63,662 nucleotides of DNA from Planctomycetota bacterium (GTDB taxonomy: Bacteria > Planctomycetota > JACOTG01 > JAJDCM01): contig JAJDCM010000158.1 in the NCBI GenBank assembly GCA_029260825.1, forward strand, positions 1 through 63,662. The letters run 5' to 3'. A program made the position numbers and the translations under genes. Positions 34,617 to 45,400 of this stretch are shown here, one piece after another. Position 1 is the stretch's first letter. The number at the start of each line of letters is the position of its first letter. Under the pieces are notes generated by a model that saw only the letters and a list, made by a program, of their open reading frames with translations, made no database searches and was not told where the DNA came from.

Positions 34617-37600
34617 ATGGAGAAACGCGACCACACAGAATCCAAGGACGGTAAACCTTTGGAACACGATTCCGGCCAAAGCATTCTCGACATCCTCCAC
34701 GAAAAAATCGGCACCAAGCCTGGCATCGCACTACGAGATGGAGGTGATAGGAACGATTCGACTTCGGCTAGAGACGACAACACTTTATCCGTTTCCGCCA
34801 AGTACGCTGTCACGAAAGAACTCGGGCGCGGCGGCGTCGGTGCCGTTCACCTCGGTCGGGACCGGGAACTCGGGCGCGATGTTGCTATCAAATTCCTGCA
34901 TGAGAAGTACATCGAACATCCCGACGTGTTGCTGAGGTTCGTCGAAGAGGCCCAGATCGGAGGACAGCTCCAGCATCCCGGGATCGTTCCGGTCTACGAT
35001 CTCGGCATGACGGACGGAAAGCCGTTCTTTGCCATGAAACTCGTCCGAGGGGAAAGCTTCGCACAACAGCTCAAAAAGCGCGAGTCGCCCTCGTCCGATG
35101 TTCGCCGTTTTCTTTCCATCTTCGAACAGATCTGTCAGACCGTCGCTTATGCCCACACCCGTGGTGTCGTTCATCGCGACCTCAAATCGCAGAACATCAT
35201 GGTCGGCGCGTTTGGTGAGGTTCAAGTCGTCGATTGGGGACTGGGGAAAGTCCTGGCTCGGGAAGCCTCCATCGACACAAGGCAGACCGTCGAAACCAAG
35301 GACGTCGAGATCAAGGGCGTCGAAACGAAAGACGTCGAAACCGTGCGCTCCCAGGGGCACGGAACCGAGTCGATCGTCGGCTCGGCCATGGGAACTCCGG
35401 CGTACATGCCACCCGAGCAGGCTCGCGGCGACGTCGACCGGATGGACGAGCGGTCGGATGTCTTCTCTCTCGGAGCAATCCTCTGTGAGATCTTGACCGG
35501 TCAACCACCCTACGTCGGCGAAGGACATGAACCGCTTTTGATGGCGGCCCATTGCAAACTCGAGGCGGCTCATGAACGTCTCGAGCAAAGTGGAGCTGAG
35601 CGGGAGCTCATCACACTGGTCCGACAGTGCATGATGCCGAGCCCGGCCGACCGGCCAGGTTTCGCCGGAGTCGTGGCCGTAGCCATTCAACAGCATCTCG
35701 CCCAAGCCGATCAGCGTGCCCACGACATGACCGTGCGCGCAGCCGCACTCAGACGCACTCAGAAACTCGGGATCGCGCTGCTCACGGTCATCGCTGTCGG
35801 GCTTACGGTCTCCTTGTGGTTGTGGCGGAGCGCCGAAGAAGCCACCGAGAACGAAAACAAGGCCAAGGGACTCGCACTCGCGGCCGCGGAGAAAGCTCAT
35901 GACGCTCAGCTTGCCGCGGAAGCCAACCTCGCGAACTTCAATCGCCTGTCCTTTGTCGTTCGACTCGAGAACGCCAAAGAGAAGGTCCAGGATTTCTATC
36001 CCGTTCGGCCTGAAACGGCCCCTCACATGAGAACCTGGCGGGCGAACGAAGCGCAGCCGCTTCTCGATACAGTTTCTGAGCTCCAAGCGACTCTCACGGT
36101 TGTTGAGGGTCGCGCGCACACCTTGGATTCACTCGACAAAAAGATGGAGAACGAGCACCCTCTCCAGGCGGAGCTCGACAACGCTCGACACGAGCTGGAG
36201 GCTCTGCAACGTGCCTACGAAGTACGGATGGGTCGGGCCTCGCCCTCCCCATTCGAGCTTCAAGTCAACGGGCTTCCAAGCGACGCCATGGAGTTGCAGC
36301 AACTCGCACGGCCCCTGGTCGACCCGAGCCGGAACACCTTCGGACGAGAGCTCGAAGGGTTGGCGCTTGCTGAGCGTGCCGCCGCGGAGAAAACGTCCGG
36401 CCTTGACCGCGCTCGTATCCTGGACACCCTCTCCGACGCACGATTCGCAGTCGGTCTAGATTTCGAGTCGATTCAGGCCTGTCAGGAAGCCATTACTCAT
36501 GCTTCGGGGCGAGAACGACAGGTTCAGGTTTCCAAGCTCAACCTCCTCGGGGCCTCCTGCGTGCGTGCCATCGTGAGCGCTCCCCGCCTCATCCGCAAAA
36601 AAATGGCACAGATCCGAGAGATCGAATCCAGGATTGGTCGCAGTCGCAACCTCCATTTCCAAGACGATGCGGACCGATTCCTTCACTCGACGTTGCTCGA
36701 GCTGGTGGCTGAAATCGATGACTTCAGCTCCACTCATGTGGCCGAAGTCGAACGGAGTATCCCGTTTGCAGAGGGTCTTGGAGAATTGATGGAAACTCGC
36801 GATCGTACCCTTTGGGAAGAGGCACGAGCTGCCATCCGAAAAGCAGACGGGACCGTGGCGAGCGAGCTCTATGCCTCCCCCGCGATCGATCTCCAGCCCC
36901 AAGTCGGCCTCGTGCCCCTCGGCATGAACCCGGAAACAAAACTCTGGGAGTTCTTGGATCTGCGTTCGGGATGGATTCCCGCGACCGAGATGCACCCCGG
37001 AGAAATCCCGGTTCCCTCGATCACCTCTCCTCCACAATCTTTTGAGGGGATCCGTTTCGTACTGATCCCCGGCGGAATGACCGTGCTCGGATCCCAGAGC
37101 GATAACCAGAATCGTCCCAACTATGATCACAAGGCGCAATCCGCTCATGATCGTGTGACAACAGTCGCACTCGAGCCCTACTTCCTGTCAAAGTACGAGC
37201 TCACACAAGGCCAGTGGGCTCGCCTCACGGATGGTGACTACCCAAGCTTTTATCGACCCGGACTCCGAGTCGAAGGTACGCCGGGCGCCGTCGATGAGTC
37301 GCACCCTGTGGGCGAGATTACTTGGCCACGATGTCAAGAGGTCATGAAGCGAGCCGGCTTCATGATCCCCACCGAGGCCCAGTGGGAGCACGCCTGCCGT
37401 GCCGGCACGTCCACGCCTTGGCACACCGGGTCCACGGGAGGCAGCCTCGAAGGTTTCGCAAACGTCCTGGATGAGACAGCCGCGAACGTGCCCCCGTTCT
37501 GGACGGGGGGAGCGGACTATGAGGATGGCTACAAGTCGGACGCTCCGGTCGGGACGTTCCGTCCGAACGCCTTCGGCATGCATGATATGCACGGTAATCA

Positions 37601-37829
37601 CGGGGAATGGTGTCGCGACTGGTTCGCTCGGTTGGATGAAACGATGCGTCCCGGCGACGGATTGCGTGGATCCGGGAAGGATTCCGGGCTCCGGATGCGA
37701 CGCGGAGGTTCGTATCGCGGAAGCGCTTTGAGCGCCAAGTCGACGAGGCGGGTTCGGAGCTCTCCGACGTTTCATCGCTCGGATCTTGGCATCCGTCCCG
37801 GCCGGGAAATCGAAAAACGTCAGAAATGA
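34617..37829 (+). CDS. Transmembrane Ser/Thr protein kinase with C-terminal FGE/SUMF1-like domain
   Basis: 1070 aa. Kinase domain at ~63-365: Gly loop GRGGVG (70-75), Lys92, catalytic HRDLKSQN (186-193), DWG (206-208) in place of DFG, and GTPAYMPPEQ (259-268). DWG is common in planctomycete-type Hanks kinases. The activation loop is lengthened by a four-unit VETKD/VEIKG repeat (225-243). A single membrane helix at ~385-404 (IALLTVIAVGLTVSLWLW) puts the rest outside the cytoplasm. A helical linker (~405-795) leads to an FGE-sulfatase/SUMF1 fold (~800-1065): FVLIPGGMTVLGSQ, YELTQGQWARL, IPTEAQWEHACRAG, GNHGEWCRDW and MRRGGSY. The FGE part more likely binds ligand than makes formylglycine, since no sulfatase gene is nearby. 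It converges with the TPR-CHAT gene. Confidence 0.9.
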   Translation: MEKRDHTESKDGKPLEHDSGQSILDILHEKIGTKPGIALRDGGDRNDSTSARDDNTLSVSAKYAVTKELGRGGVGAVHLGRDRELGRDVAIKFLHEKYIEHPDVLLRFVEEAQIGGQLQHPGIVPVYDLGMTDGKPFFAMKLVRGESFAQQLKKRESPSSDVRRFLSIFEQICQTVAYAHTRGVVHRDLKSQNIMVGAFGEVQVVDWGLGKVLAREASIDTRQTVETKDVEIKGVETKDVETVRSQGHGTESIVGSAMGTPAYMPPEQARGDVDRMDERSDVFSLGAILCEILTGQPPYVGEGHEPLLMAAHCKLEAAHERLEQSGAERELITLVRQCMMPSPADRPGFAGVVAVAIQQHLAQADQRAHDMTVRAAALRRTQKLGIALLTVIAVGLTVSLWLWRSAEEATENENKAKGLALAAAEKAHDAQLAAEANLANFNRLSFVVRLENAKEKVQDFYPVRPETAPHMRTWRANEAQPLLDTVSELQATLTVVEGRAHTLDSLDKKMENEHPLQAELDNARHELEALQRAYEVRMGRASPSPFELQVNGLPSDAMELQQLARPLVDPSRNTFGRELEGLALAERAAAEKTSGLDRARILDTLSDARFAVGLDFESIQACQEAITHASGRERQVQVSKLNLLGASCVRAIVSAPRLIRKKMAQIREIESRIGRSRNLHFQDDADRFLHSTLLELVAEIDDFSSTHVAEVERSIPFAEGLGELMETRDRTLWEEARAAIRKADGTVASELYASPAIDLQPQVGLVPLGMNPETKLWEFLDLRSGWIPATEMHPGEIPVPSITSPPQSFEGIRFVLIPGGMTVLGSQSDNQNRPNYDHKAQSAHDRVTTVALEPYFLSKYELTQGQWARLTDGDYPSFYRPGLRVEGTPGAVDESHPVGEITWPRCQEVMKRAGFMIPTEAQWEHACRAGTSTPWHTGSTGGSLEGFANVLDETAANVPPFWTGGADYEDGYKSDAPVGTFRPNAFGMHDMHGNHGEWCRDWFARLDETMRPGDGLRGSGKDSGLRMRRGGSYRGSALSAKSTRRVRSSPTFHRSDLGIRPGREIEKRQK
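35289..35345 (+). repeat. Tandem 15-bp repeat inside the kinase activation loop
   Basis: About four near-identical 15-bp units encode VETKD-VEIKG-VETKD-VET between the DWG motif and GTPAYMPPE of the kinase at 34617. The repeat keeps the frame, so unit number could change without destroying the protein. Confidence 0.7.
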
Positions 37830-37944
37830 CGCAAGTTTTGCCTGATCTTCATTTCGCTTCAGGTAAGTAAAATTCGCCCTTTTGACACGATCGGTACCCC
37901 ATTGCGTTGAGGACACCTTTTCATCAAACCCTCGTCCTCCAAAC

Positions 37945-38053
37945 TCAACGCCAATCGCCATCCAGCACAAACGCCCCCCACGTCGAAGGCAACCCTCTCC
38001 CAAACTCGGCGCGGTTCTGCTTGAGCATCTCAAGTTGTGCTGTTCGCAACGCC
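37945..38053 (-). other. Displaced C-terminus of the TPR-CHAT protein (out of frame)
   Basis: After the in-frame stop at 38054 the next frame reads KLEALRTAQLEMLKQ then NRAEFGRGLPSTWGAFVLDGDWR and stops at 37945. This is the normal ending of CHAT domains (EALR.AQ, WGAFVL.G). Removing one G from the GGGG run at 38062-38065 (minus-strand sense AATGGGGAAG) joins it to the main frame. Confidence 0.8.
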
Positions 38054-41000
38054 TCAAGCTTCCCCATTCTCTTTCAACCAGAGGTTCTCGTAGAAGGCCA
38101 CCATCAACTCTTGTGTGCTGTCGTCCCGTACCTGCCACAAGGAGCTGATCACCGTTCGCGCACCCGCCATCCTGAAGCTTCGGCGCAGACCAATCATCCC
38201 CTCGCCACCCTCGGGTCGACCAAGACCCGTCTCGCAAGCCGAAAGCACCACGAGATCGCAGTCCGAGAGAGCGAGATGAGTCACTTCCTCTGCCGTGAGG
38301 AGACCGTTGTCCCTACCCTCCTCTGGCGCCGCATTCGCACCTGCAAGAACGAGACCGGATAGAAGACCGGGCATGAGGCCTGTGATCACCCGCTCGGTCT
38401 CCTCCAACATCAAGCGATCCTGATCTTCCTCCACTTGCCTCTGGGCGTTGCGCCATGCAGCAGGCAGACTGTCCGGCTGGAAATACCCATGCGTGGCAAG
38501 GTGGATGAAGGTGTTCCGCTCCATCTCCGTCTTGACGATCTCTTCCGTCGCGTCCTTCCCGACAAGGAGCGTGTAATCTCCCTGATCCTCCGTCATCTCC
38601 TCGAAGAAGCCGGTGATCGCGTCCGCCTCCTGTCCTGTCATGGAGAGCCGGGGCCATCTCTCCTTGGGAAGTCCCCCCCGTGTTTCCAGACTGGCGATGA
38701 GCTCCACGTCTTCGATATCGTCCCTCAACTTGCCTCGCCGTCGGTAGTCGATCGCTCCGGCGGCCAGAAGGCGAGGAGAAGACTTCATCCCTCGGGGTTT
38801 CTTCTCGACGAGGCTCATCAAATCCTGCATGTACACGAAGGAACGATGCTCGACCAGAAAACTCCCGTCCTGCTCCTGCAGCGTTTCGAAAGGCAGAGTG
38901 CCGAGAAAGGAATCGGGAGAGAGAATCACAAGTTCGGCGCCGCCGATCGCTTGACGAAGTGGATCCCAGAGAAGCTTCCGAAGACGATCTCCTGCCGGCG
39001 TCGTCGACTGAACTTCCCCGTTCTCGGGCGACCGGACGATGCCTCTTTTCTTCACCAGTTCGTCGAGAAAGGTCTTCGTTGCTTTCTCAAGGACGGTTGC
39101 CTCGCCAAGGTCCACCCAGCAGGACTCGCTCGCCTCCGGCCCGACCACGAAGGCCGAGACTCTGGACGCTTCCCACCCACCGGTGCGAACAAGCTCCTCA
39201 TTTTTCCATTCCGCCGGTATTCGGACCCGATGGACGAGGAAGCTCACCGCCAACGAGCCCTTCGGAAGAACCGACGAGATGGCCAAAGCACCCTCCTCAC
39301 TTTTCCACCGTCTCTCCCTCTCTTTCTCCCCCTTCTCCTCTCCCTCCCCCCGGCTCCGCACAAGGGCAAGCTCAAGCTCCCCTCTCCGCTTGCGGAGACT
39401 CTCGAGGAGCTGCCCGTGGGCCTTCCGGTCGGCCACCTCTCGCAGATAGAGAGCATTCGAAAGGCGCTTCTGCACCGAGCGTAGTTGCTCGACAATCGCC
39501 CGTTCTTCGGGCGAGCTAGCCCGCGCATCTCCACCATCAAAAAGACTCCGTGCCACATTACCCTTCCAGGAAAGAACGAGGGAGATGACCTCGTCCCGCC
39601 ACTCTGCACCAGTCAACTCCCGGGCAACGCTCAGGTAGATCTCCAGACTCTTTCGCATGAGCGCGGCAAAACGCAGCCTCTCACTCTCGGTCTGGGACGA
39701 TAGGGTAAACTTGAAGTGGGAACCGAGAGAACGGAGAGCCCGACTGCTCAGCTCGAAAGCACGGGCGGACTCGCCGACGTCAGCTTCGAGAAATGCCAGG
39801 TTGTTCAGCGCCAGGGCCACATGAGGGTGGTCGGAGCCAAGCGACCTCTCATAGATTCCCAGAGCTCTTTCGAAAAGGGGCCGCGCCTCGTCGTAGAATC
39901 CTCGGGTCTGAAAAAGAAATGCCAGACTGTGCAACACGTTGGCCACATCCGGGTGGTCCGAGCCGAGCGACTCCTCGTAAATTCTCAGTGATCTCTCGAA
40001 AAGGGGTATCGCCTCGGCATAAAGCCCCTGAAAATGAAGAAGACTTGCCAGATTGCTCAGCGAGGTGGCCACATCTGGGTGGTCAGGGCCAAGTGACTTC
40101 TCCCAGATCCCGAGCGATCTCTCGCAGAGCGGCCGAGCCTCGGAGTAAAGCCCCTGAGCCCTCAGGAGACACGTCAAATTGTTCAGCGCTCTCGCCACAT
40201 CTGGGTGGTCGGGACCGAGAGATTTCTCCCAGATATCGAGCGATCTCTCGTAAAGATGCCGAGCTTCCGCATAGAGACCCTGGCTCTCAAGAAGGCCTCC
40301 CATGTTGTTTACCAAGCTGGCAGCAAGTGGGTGGGAAGGGCCAAGACTCTCCTCGTAAATCCCCAGTGCCCTTTCGAAGAATGGCCGGGCCTCAGCATAG
40401 TGACCTTGGGTATGGAGAAGAGCTGCCCAACCGTTCAGCGCACTGGCCACCCTGCGGTGGTCCGGGCCGAAGGACTTTTCCAGGATCACCATGGATCTCT
40501 CGTAGAAAAGCTTCGCTTCGTCGTAAAGACCCAGCGCCAGGAGGAGACCAGCCAGATTTTTCATTGTGATCGCCGTATCCGGATGCTCAGGGCCAAGAGA
40601 CTTGTCCCGGATCGCAAGTGATCTCTCGAAGAGCGGCCGAGCCTCGGCGTGCAGACCCTGCTTCTGGAGGAGAATCGCCAGGTTGTTCAGCACGGTCGCG
40701 ACATCCGGGTGGTCAGGGCCAAGGAACTTCTCCCGGATCGCCAATGATCGTTCGTACCGCGGCCGCGCCTCGGAAAGAAGGCCCTGAGCCGAGTTGAGAT
40801 TCGCCAGGTTGTTCAAGGATGTGGCGACATCTGGATGGTCGGGGCCAAGAGATTTCTCCCGGATCCCTAACGATCGCTCAAGAAGCCGCCTCGCCTCGGT
40901 GAAGTGGCCTTGAAGCTGGAGGAGATTCGCCAGGTTGTTCAGACCGGTGGCCACCTTGGGGTGGTCGGGGCCCAGCCATTTCTCTCGGATTCCTAACGAT

Positions 41001-41980
41001 CTCTCAAAGAGCAACCGAGCCTCGGCGTAGTGCCCCTCGGCGTTGAAAACACGTGCCAGGTTATTGGTTACAATACCCACATAAAGATGGTCAGGGCCAA
41101 AAAATTTCTCGGTGATCTCAAGCGACCTCTGGAGAAGCGGCCGCGCCTCTGAAAAGAGGCCCTGTACCAGGAGGAGATGGGCCATGCCATTGAGCCCTCG
41201 AGCCACATTCGGGTGGTCGGGACCGAAAGATTTCTCGGTGATCTCGAGTGATCTCTCAAGAAGCTGCACCGCTTCCGAAATGCGGCCTTGGGCGTTGAGG
41301 ACATGCGCCAGGTAACTCAGCGAGTTGGCCACATCGGGGTGGTCGGGACCAAGAGACTCCTCGTAAATTCTCAGGGCTCTTTCGAGGAGGGACCTCGCCT
41401 CAACAAAAAGAGCCTGGGCCTGGAGAACACTCGACAGATTGTTCAAGGATGTCGCCACCTCCGGGTGGTCGGGACCAAGCCCCTTCTCCCGGATCCGGAG
41501 GGACCTCTCCAGAAAGGACTGCGCTTCAGCGTGAGAACCCTGGCCCCAAAGCAGCTCTCCCAGTGCGTTCAGCGAATCAGCCAGATCCAGGTGATCGGGA
41601 CCTCGGAAGGCCTCGACTCGCTGAATTGCCTCTTGAGCGTCCGCAATCGCAAAAGTTCCCCTCTCGACTGCCGAGAGCTCTTTGGGCTTTCCCGTGCGCA
41701 ACAAGATCTCGAAGGGTCCCGTTTCTCCTTGAAGCGCACACGCCTCGACCTTGTAGCTGCTTCCCACCTCGAATTCGTGAGCGACCCGCGCGTGGGTTGC
41801 GACAAGCCCATCATCATCCTCCGCGAGCACGCTCCCATCGGCATCCAGTAGCACCAGATATGCATCAAAGAAATACGACGTCAGATCGATGTAGAACGAA
41901 CCCCTCTCTTCAACCTGGATCCGGAACGTCTTGCCCCGGACAGGGGCATTGGAGTGATTCTTCTTCAGATTCTCCGTCAC
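38054..41980 (-). CDS. Exported TPR-CHAT protease-like protein (main frame; both ends frameshifted)
   Basis: The uninterrupted frame encodes 1308 aa. Residues ~1-95 resemble a PPC-type beta domain (FRIQVEERGSFYIDL, VLLDADGSVLAEDDDG). Fifteen 42-residue TPR units of the Kinesin-light-chain/NPHP3 type follow (core GPDHPDVATSLNNLA), then a helical spacer and a CHAT (caspase-like) domain from ~980. The CHAT His/Cys dyad is present: IHLATHGYFQPD and LVVLSACETGLGRPEGGEGM. The true N-terminus with signal peptide (41981-42177) and the last 35 residues (37945-38053) are readable only after single-base corrections, so the intact gene would be 37945-42177 (about 1410 aa). It is then a periplasmic or secreted TPR-CHAT protein. 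No cas genes are present, so it is not a Craspase component. Substrate unknown. Confidence 0.88.
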   Translation of the reverse strand: MTENLKKNHSNAPVRGKTFRIQVEERGSFYIDLTSYFFDAYLVLLDADGSVLAEDDDGLVATHARVAHEFEVGSSYKVEACALQGETGPFEILLRTGKPKELSAVERGTFAIADAQEAIQRVEAFRGPDHLDLADSLNALGELLWGQGSHAEAQSFLERSLRIREKGLGPDHPEVATSLNNLSSVLQAQALFVEARSLLERALRIYEESLGPDHPDVANSLSYLAHVLNAQGRISEAVQLLERSLEITEKSFGPDHPNVARGLNGMAHLLLVQGLFSEARPLLQRSLEITEKFFGPDHLYVGIVTNNLARVFNAEGHYAEARLLFERSLGIREKWLGPDHPKVATGLNNLANLLQLQGHFTEARRLLERSLGIREKSLGPDHPDVATSLNNLANLNSAQGLLSEARPRYERSLAIREKFLGPDHPDVATVLNNLAILLQKQGLHAEARPLFERSLAIRDKSLGPEHPDTAITMKNLAGLLLALGLYDEAKLFYERSMVILEKSFGPDHRRVASALNGWAALLHTQGHYAEARPFFERALGIYEESLGPSHPLAASLVNNMGGLLESQGLYAEARHLYERSLDIWEKSLGPDHPDVARALNNLTCLLRAQGLYSEARPLCERSLGIWEKSLGPDHPDVATSLSNLASLLHFQGLYAEAIPLFERSLRIYEESLGSDHPDVANVLHSLAFLFQTRGFYDEARPLFERALGIYERSLGSDHPHVALALNNLAFLEADVGESARAFELSSRALRSLGSHFKFTLSSQTESERLRFAALMRKSLEIYLSVARELTGAEWRDEVISLVLSWKGNVARSLFDGGDARASSPEERAIVEQLRSVQKRLSNALYLREVADRKAHGQLLESLRKRRGELELALVRSRGEGEEKGEKERERRWKSEEGALAISSVLPKGSLAVSFLVHRVRIPAEWKNEELVRTGGWEASRVSAFVVGPEASESCWVDLGEATVLEKATKTFLDELVKKRGIVRSPENGEVQSTTPAGDRLRKLLWDPLRQAIGGAELVILSPDSFLGTLPFETLQEQDGSFLVEHRSFVYMQDLMSLVEKKPRGMKSSPRLLAAGAIDYRRRGKLRDDIEDVELIASLETRGGLPKERWPRLSMTGQEADAITGFFEEMTEDQGDYTLLVGKDATEEIVKTEMERNTFIHLATHGYFQPDSLPAAWRNAQRQVEEDQDRLMLEETERVITGLMPGLLSGLVLAGANAAPEEGRDNGLLTAEEVTHLALSDCDLVVLSACETGLGRPEGGEGMIGLRRSFRMAGARTVISSLWQVRDDSTQELMVAFYENLWLKENGEA

Positions 41981-42177
41981 AACGACCGGATCATCACCAG
42001 TGATCTCACCCTCGATGGCTTCCCCGACCCGACCTTGAGGAGACGAGTCTCGAGATCAGTAACGGTAGGGTCTTTGCCCTCCGGTTTCTCTTGCCCGGTC
42101 GCTCTCCCGGCCAAGGCGATCAGAGGGAAGATCAGGACCAGCCAGACTCTCACGAACGCAGTGTTTTGGCTTTGCAT
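41981..42177 (-). other. Displaced N-terminus of the TPR-CHAT protein (signal peptide, out of frame)
   Basis: ATG 42177 starts a signal peptide (TAFVRVWLVLIFPLIALAGRATGQ) and continues EKPEGKDPTVTDLETRLLKVGSG before losing sense. The frame of the main CDS then reads EAIEGEITGDDPVVVTENLK. Adding one G to the GGGG run at 42022-42025 joins the two. Without this, the main frame would start at GTG 41980 with no export signal. Confidence 0.78.
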
Positions 42178-42466
42178 GGGCTCATTATCGATTGGAGCAC
42201 GGTTCCTGGCAAGCCCGGTTCTTGCAAGAAGCTGGCGACGACATTTGCTCGACTCGCTGGATCTTCCTGAGCTACGGAAATCCCAGTAGAATGGGTTCTT
42301 GTCGCCCATTTCTGGTTCTCGCACGCTTTGACATCCCCCCTATCCTCTAAAAAAAAATATCTTTCTCCGACCGATCCGAACCCGCTCCGTGTGGAGAGAG
42401 GTGAAGAGAGAGCCCACCCAGGGCTTTCATCAATCCGATTCACCTTCATTGTCACGGAGATCTCCC
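42178..42466. other. Divergent promoter region of the TPR-CHAT and beta-helix genes
   Basis: 289 bp between the CHAT signal-peptide ATG (42177, minus) and the beta-helix ATG (42467, plus). It contains an A-rich run near 42350-42360 (AAAAAAAAATATC) and a GGAGA ribosome site for the right-hand gene. No palindrome of the FNR type is present. Confidence 0.5.
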
Positions 42467-45400
42467 ATGAACACCCGATCAAACACCCGGATACGAGCCA
42501 AACTCCCCGTCCTCTTCGGCCTCCTCTTGACTGCGCTCACGGCACCCTCTAGTGCCGCAACATTCCAGGTCACAAACACGAACGACTCCGGCGCCGGATC
42601 GCTTCGAAGAGCAATCAACGACGCCAATGGAAACTCGGGCTCCGACACCATCGAGATCTCGGCAACCGGGACCGTCAACCTGCTGACGGCCCTGCCGTCC
42701 GTGAGCGATGAAGTCCATCTTGACGGCCCCGGAGCCGACCTGTTCACCGTTCGTCGTGACGATGGGGCATCTAACTTCCGAATTTTCGACATTGATGAAG
42801 ACGCGACGATCGACGATATGACGATCTCCAACGGGAACGCATCGAACGGGGGAGGCATCATCACCTCCGCCTACTTGACCCTCAAGCGCTGCGTTGTCTC
42901 GGACAATACGGCCCTCGTCCTCGGAGGAGGGATCTTCGTCGAATCAGATCCCGCGGCCGGGTGTCTCGTCAACCACTGCGCCCTTCTGAACAACACGGCC
43001 AGCGGAGAGGGCGCCGCCCTCGAGCACCGAGGAGGGCATGCTCTTGGCGCCGAAGTCCGTAACACAACCGTGGCCTTGAACGGAGCGACCTCCGGAACCG
43101 CCGGATCCCTCCGAGCCCTGTCCATCGGTGGAATGGTCGTCCAGCTAACCGTACGAAGCTGCACCATTACCGATAACACGATCTCGGGAATCAAGTCCGC
43201 CGGAGCCGACGCGACGGTCTCCATCCAGAACACGATCCTTTCCAACAACACCGATGGAGCGATCGGTTCCAGCAACGGGACCCTTCTTAGCAACGGCAAC
43301 AACCTCGTGCGCTCGAACGAGAACGCAGAGAGCCTGTTTCCCGCGGGCATCCCGAACGTCAACGGAGATCTTGTCGGAACGGCAACCAATCCTTTTGACC
43401 CGCAATTTCTTCCCCTATCACTCTATGGTGGCGGAACTCCCTGCTACGCCCTCAGATCCGACTCCCCCGCCATCGACTCCGGGTTCGACACCGTATCGAG
43501 GGATCAGCGATACCTTCCCCGAGAGGAGGACGGTAATGGCGATGGGGTCAGCGCAACCGATGTTGGCGCTTATGAAGTCCAAGAGTTCTCGGTGACGTCC
43601 CTTGCCAACGCCGGTGCGGACACTCTGCGACAGGCCATCCTCGACAGCAACGCCAATGGACCTGGCCTGATCCGAATCAAGACCTGTGGAACCATCAGCC
43701 TCCTTGACGTCCTTCCCGATCTGACGCAAGACGTCAAGCTTTCCGGGCCAGGGGCTTACTGCTCCGAGATCACTCGGGATAACGCTTCTTCCACCAACTT
43801 TGGAATCTTCGACGTCAAGCAGGGAGTCCAACTCACGCTGTCGGGCGTCACCATCTCCAACGGCTTCGCCGTCGACGGAGGCGCCATCAACGTTGAAGGT
43901 CATCTGGAGATGGACTCCTGCGTCCTCCAGTTCAATCGGGCCGTGTTCCTCGGGGGAGCCGTTGCCGCCTCCGACACAGGAAGCTTCCTCATCACGAATA
44001 CATCCCTCGTCGACAATCTCACCTTATCCAGTGACGGTGGCGCGATCTCCTACATCCAGAATTCGGTTCCCGATGTTCAAAGTAAACTGCTTCAGTGCAC
44101 GATCAGCGGCAACACTGCCGGACTTCAGGGAACCGGCCAAGGAGGCGGCATTTCAGCGACCGGCACCCATGGGTTTCTCGAGATCACTCACTGCACCATC
44201 ACAGACAATACTGCGGACCTGGGCGGCGGCATCAACGCCCAGTCAGGAACTCTCTTGATGGCCGAAACGATCGTCGCCGACAACACCGGATCTGCCGAAC
44301 CCGACATCACGATCGCCGGTGCTCTGTTCTTCAGCTCGGGTGGAAACATCGTTGGCGTCAACACCGGGATCGAACCCGAATTCCCGGCCGGAATGCCCAG
44401 CATCGGCGGAAACTATGTCGGAACCGCAACCTCACCCGTTGATCCCGAGCTCGGAGTCCTGGGTGATCATGGCGGCCCCACACCGACCCACGTCCCCGCC
44501 TTTGACTCGATCGCGATCGACAATACGTTCACGAACTCCCTCGTTCTTCCCACAACCGATCAGCGCGGTCGCCCCCGCACCCTTGACGGCAACTGTGACA
44601 CGATTGAAAAGCGAGACATCGGTGCGGTCGAATATCGGGATTGTCGGGGCGGAAACGTGAACGCCGCCGGACTCTCTCTTGTCTTCGCCGGCGACATGGA
44701 AAACGGAAGCGGGAATTTCACCACTTTTTCTCCCACCGGCAACGGTGACTGGGTAATCCTCGCTACCACAGAAGCATGCAGCCCCGGGTCAGCCTGGTTC
44801 TCAAGCGACTTGCCTACCGTCAAAGACGATCATCTCGAGGCATTGCCCGTCCAGCTTCCGGCTACCCCGGCACTTCTCAAGTTCAATCAAACCTACCATC
44901 TCGAATCGGGATTCGACGGTGCAGTCATCGAGATCTCCGCGGACGGAGGCGCCTTTCAGGACCTAGAGAACCTGATTACAACGGGGCTCTACGACCGACG
45001 CATGTCTTCTACCACTTCCAGCCCGATCGGAGGCCAGATGGCCTGGACCGGCACCGGGACTCCTTGCGATGAGGTCATCGTGGATCTCGCCGATTTCGCC
45101 GGATCCGAGGTCGTGATCCGATTCCGCCTCACTTGCGATAGTTCCGTTGAGATCGGAGGAGGCTGGTCCGTGGACGACCTTCGGGTCTGCGACCGGGTTG
45201 GCTCCACGATCCAGAACGTCCTCTTCGTCAATGGATCCGCCGGTAGCTCCCCGGACCGAAGAGTCTCGGTCGGCACGAATCTACCCATCACCGTTGAGAT
45301 GCAAGCTTCGGAAGCCGGACCGGCGAGCGCTCGCTATTTCCTTTACGTGTGGCTTGGCGACTCGAGTTCATCGGTTCCGTTCCAAGCTAGCGGGATCAAC

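Noticed and set aside
37188..38237. 349-codon minus-strand frame across the end of the kinase-FGE gene and the CHAT 3' end
   Set aside because: It is antisense to the conserved FGE domain and out of frame with the CHAT ending; its translation has no family character.
38054..41980. TPR-CHAT as a Craspase-type (type III-E) CRISPR partner
   Set aside because: No cas gene or CRISPR array is in the window, and the corrected N-terminus is a signal peptide, which puts the protein outside the cytosol.
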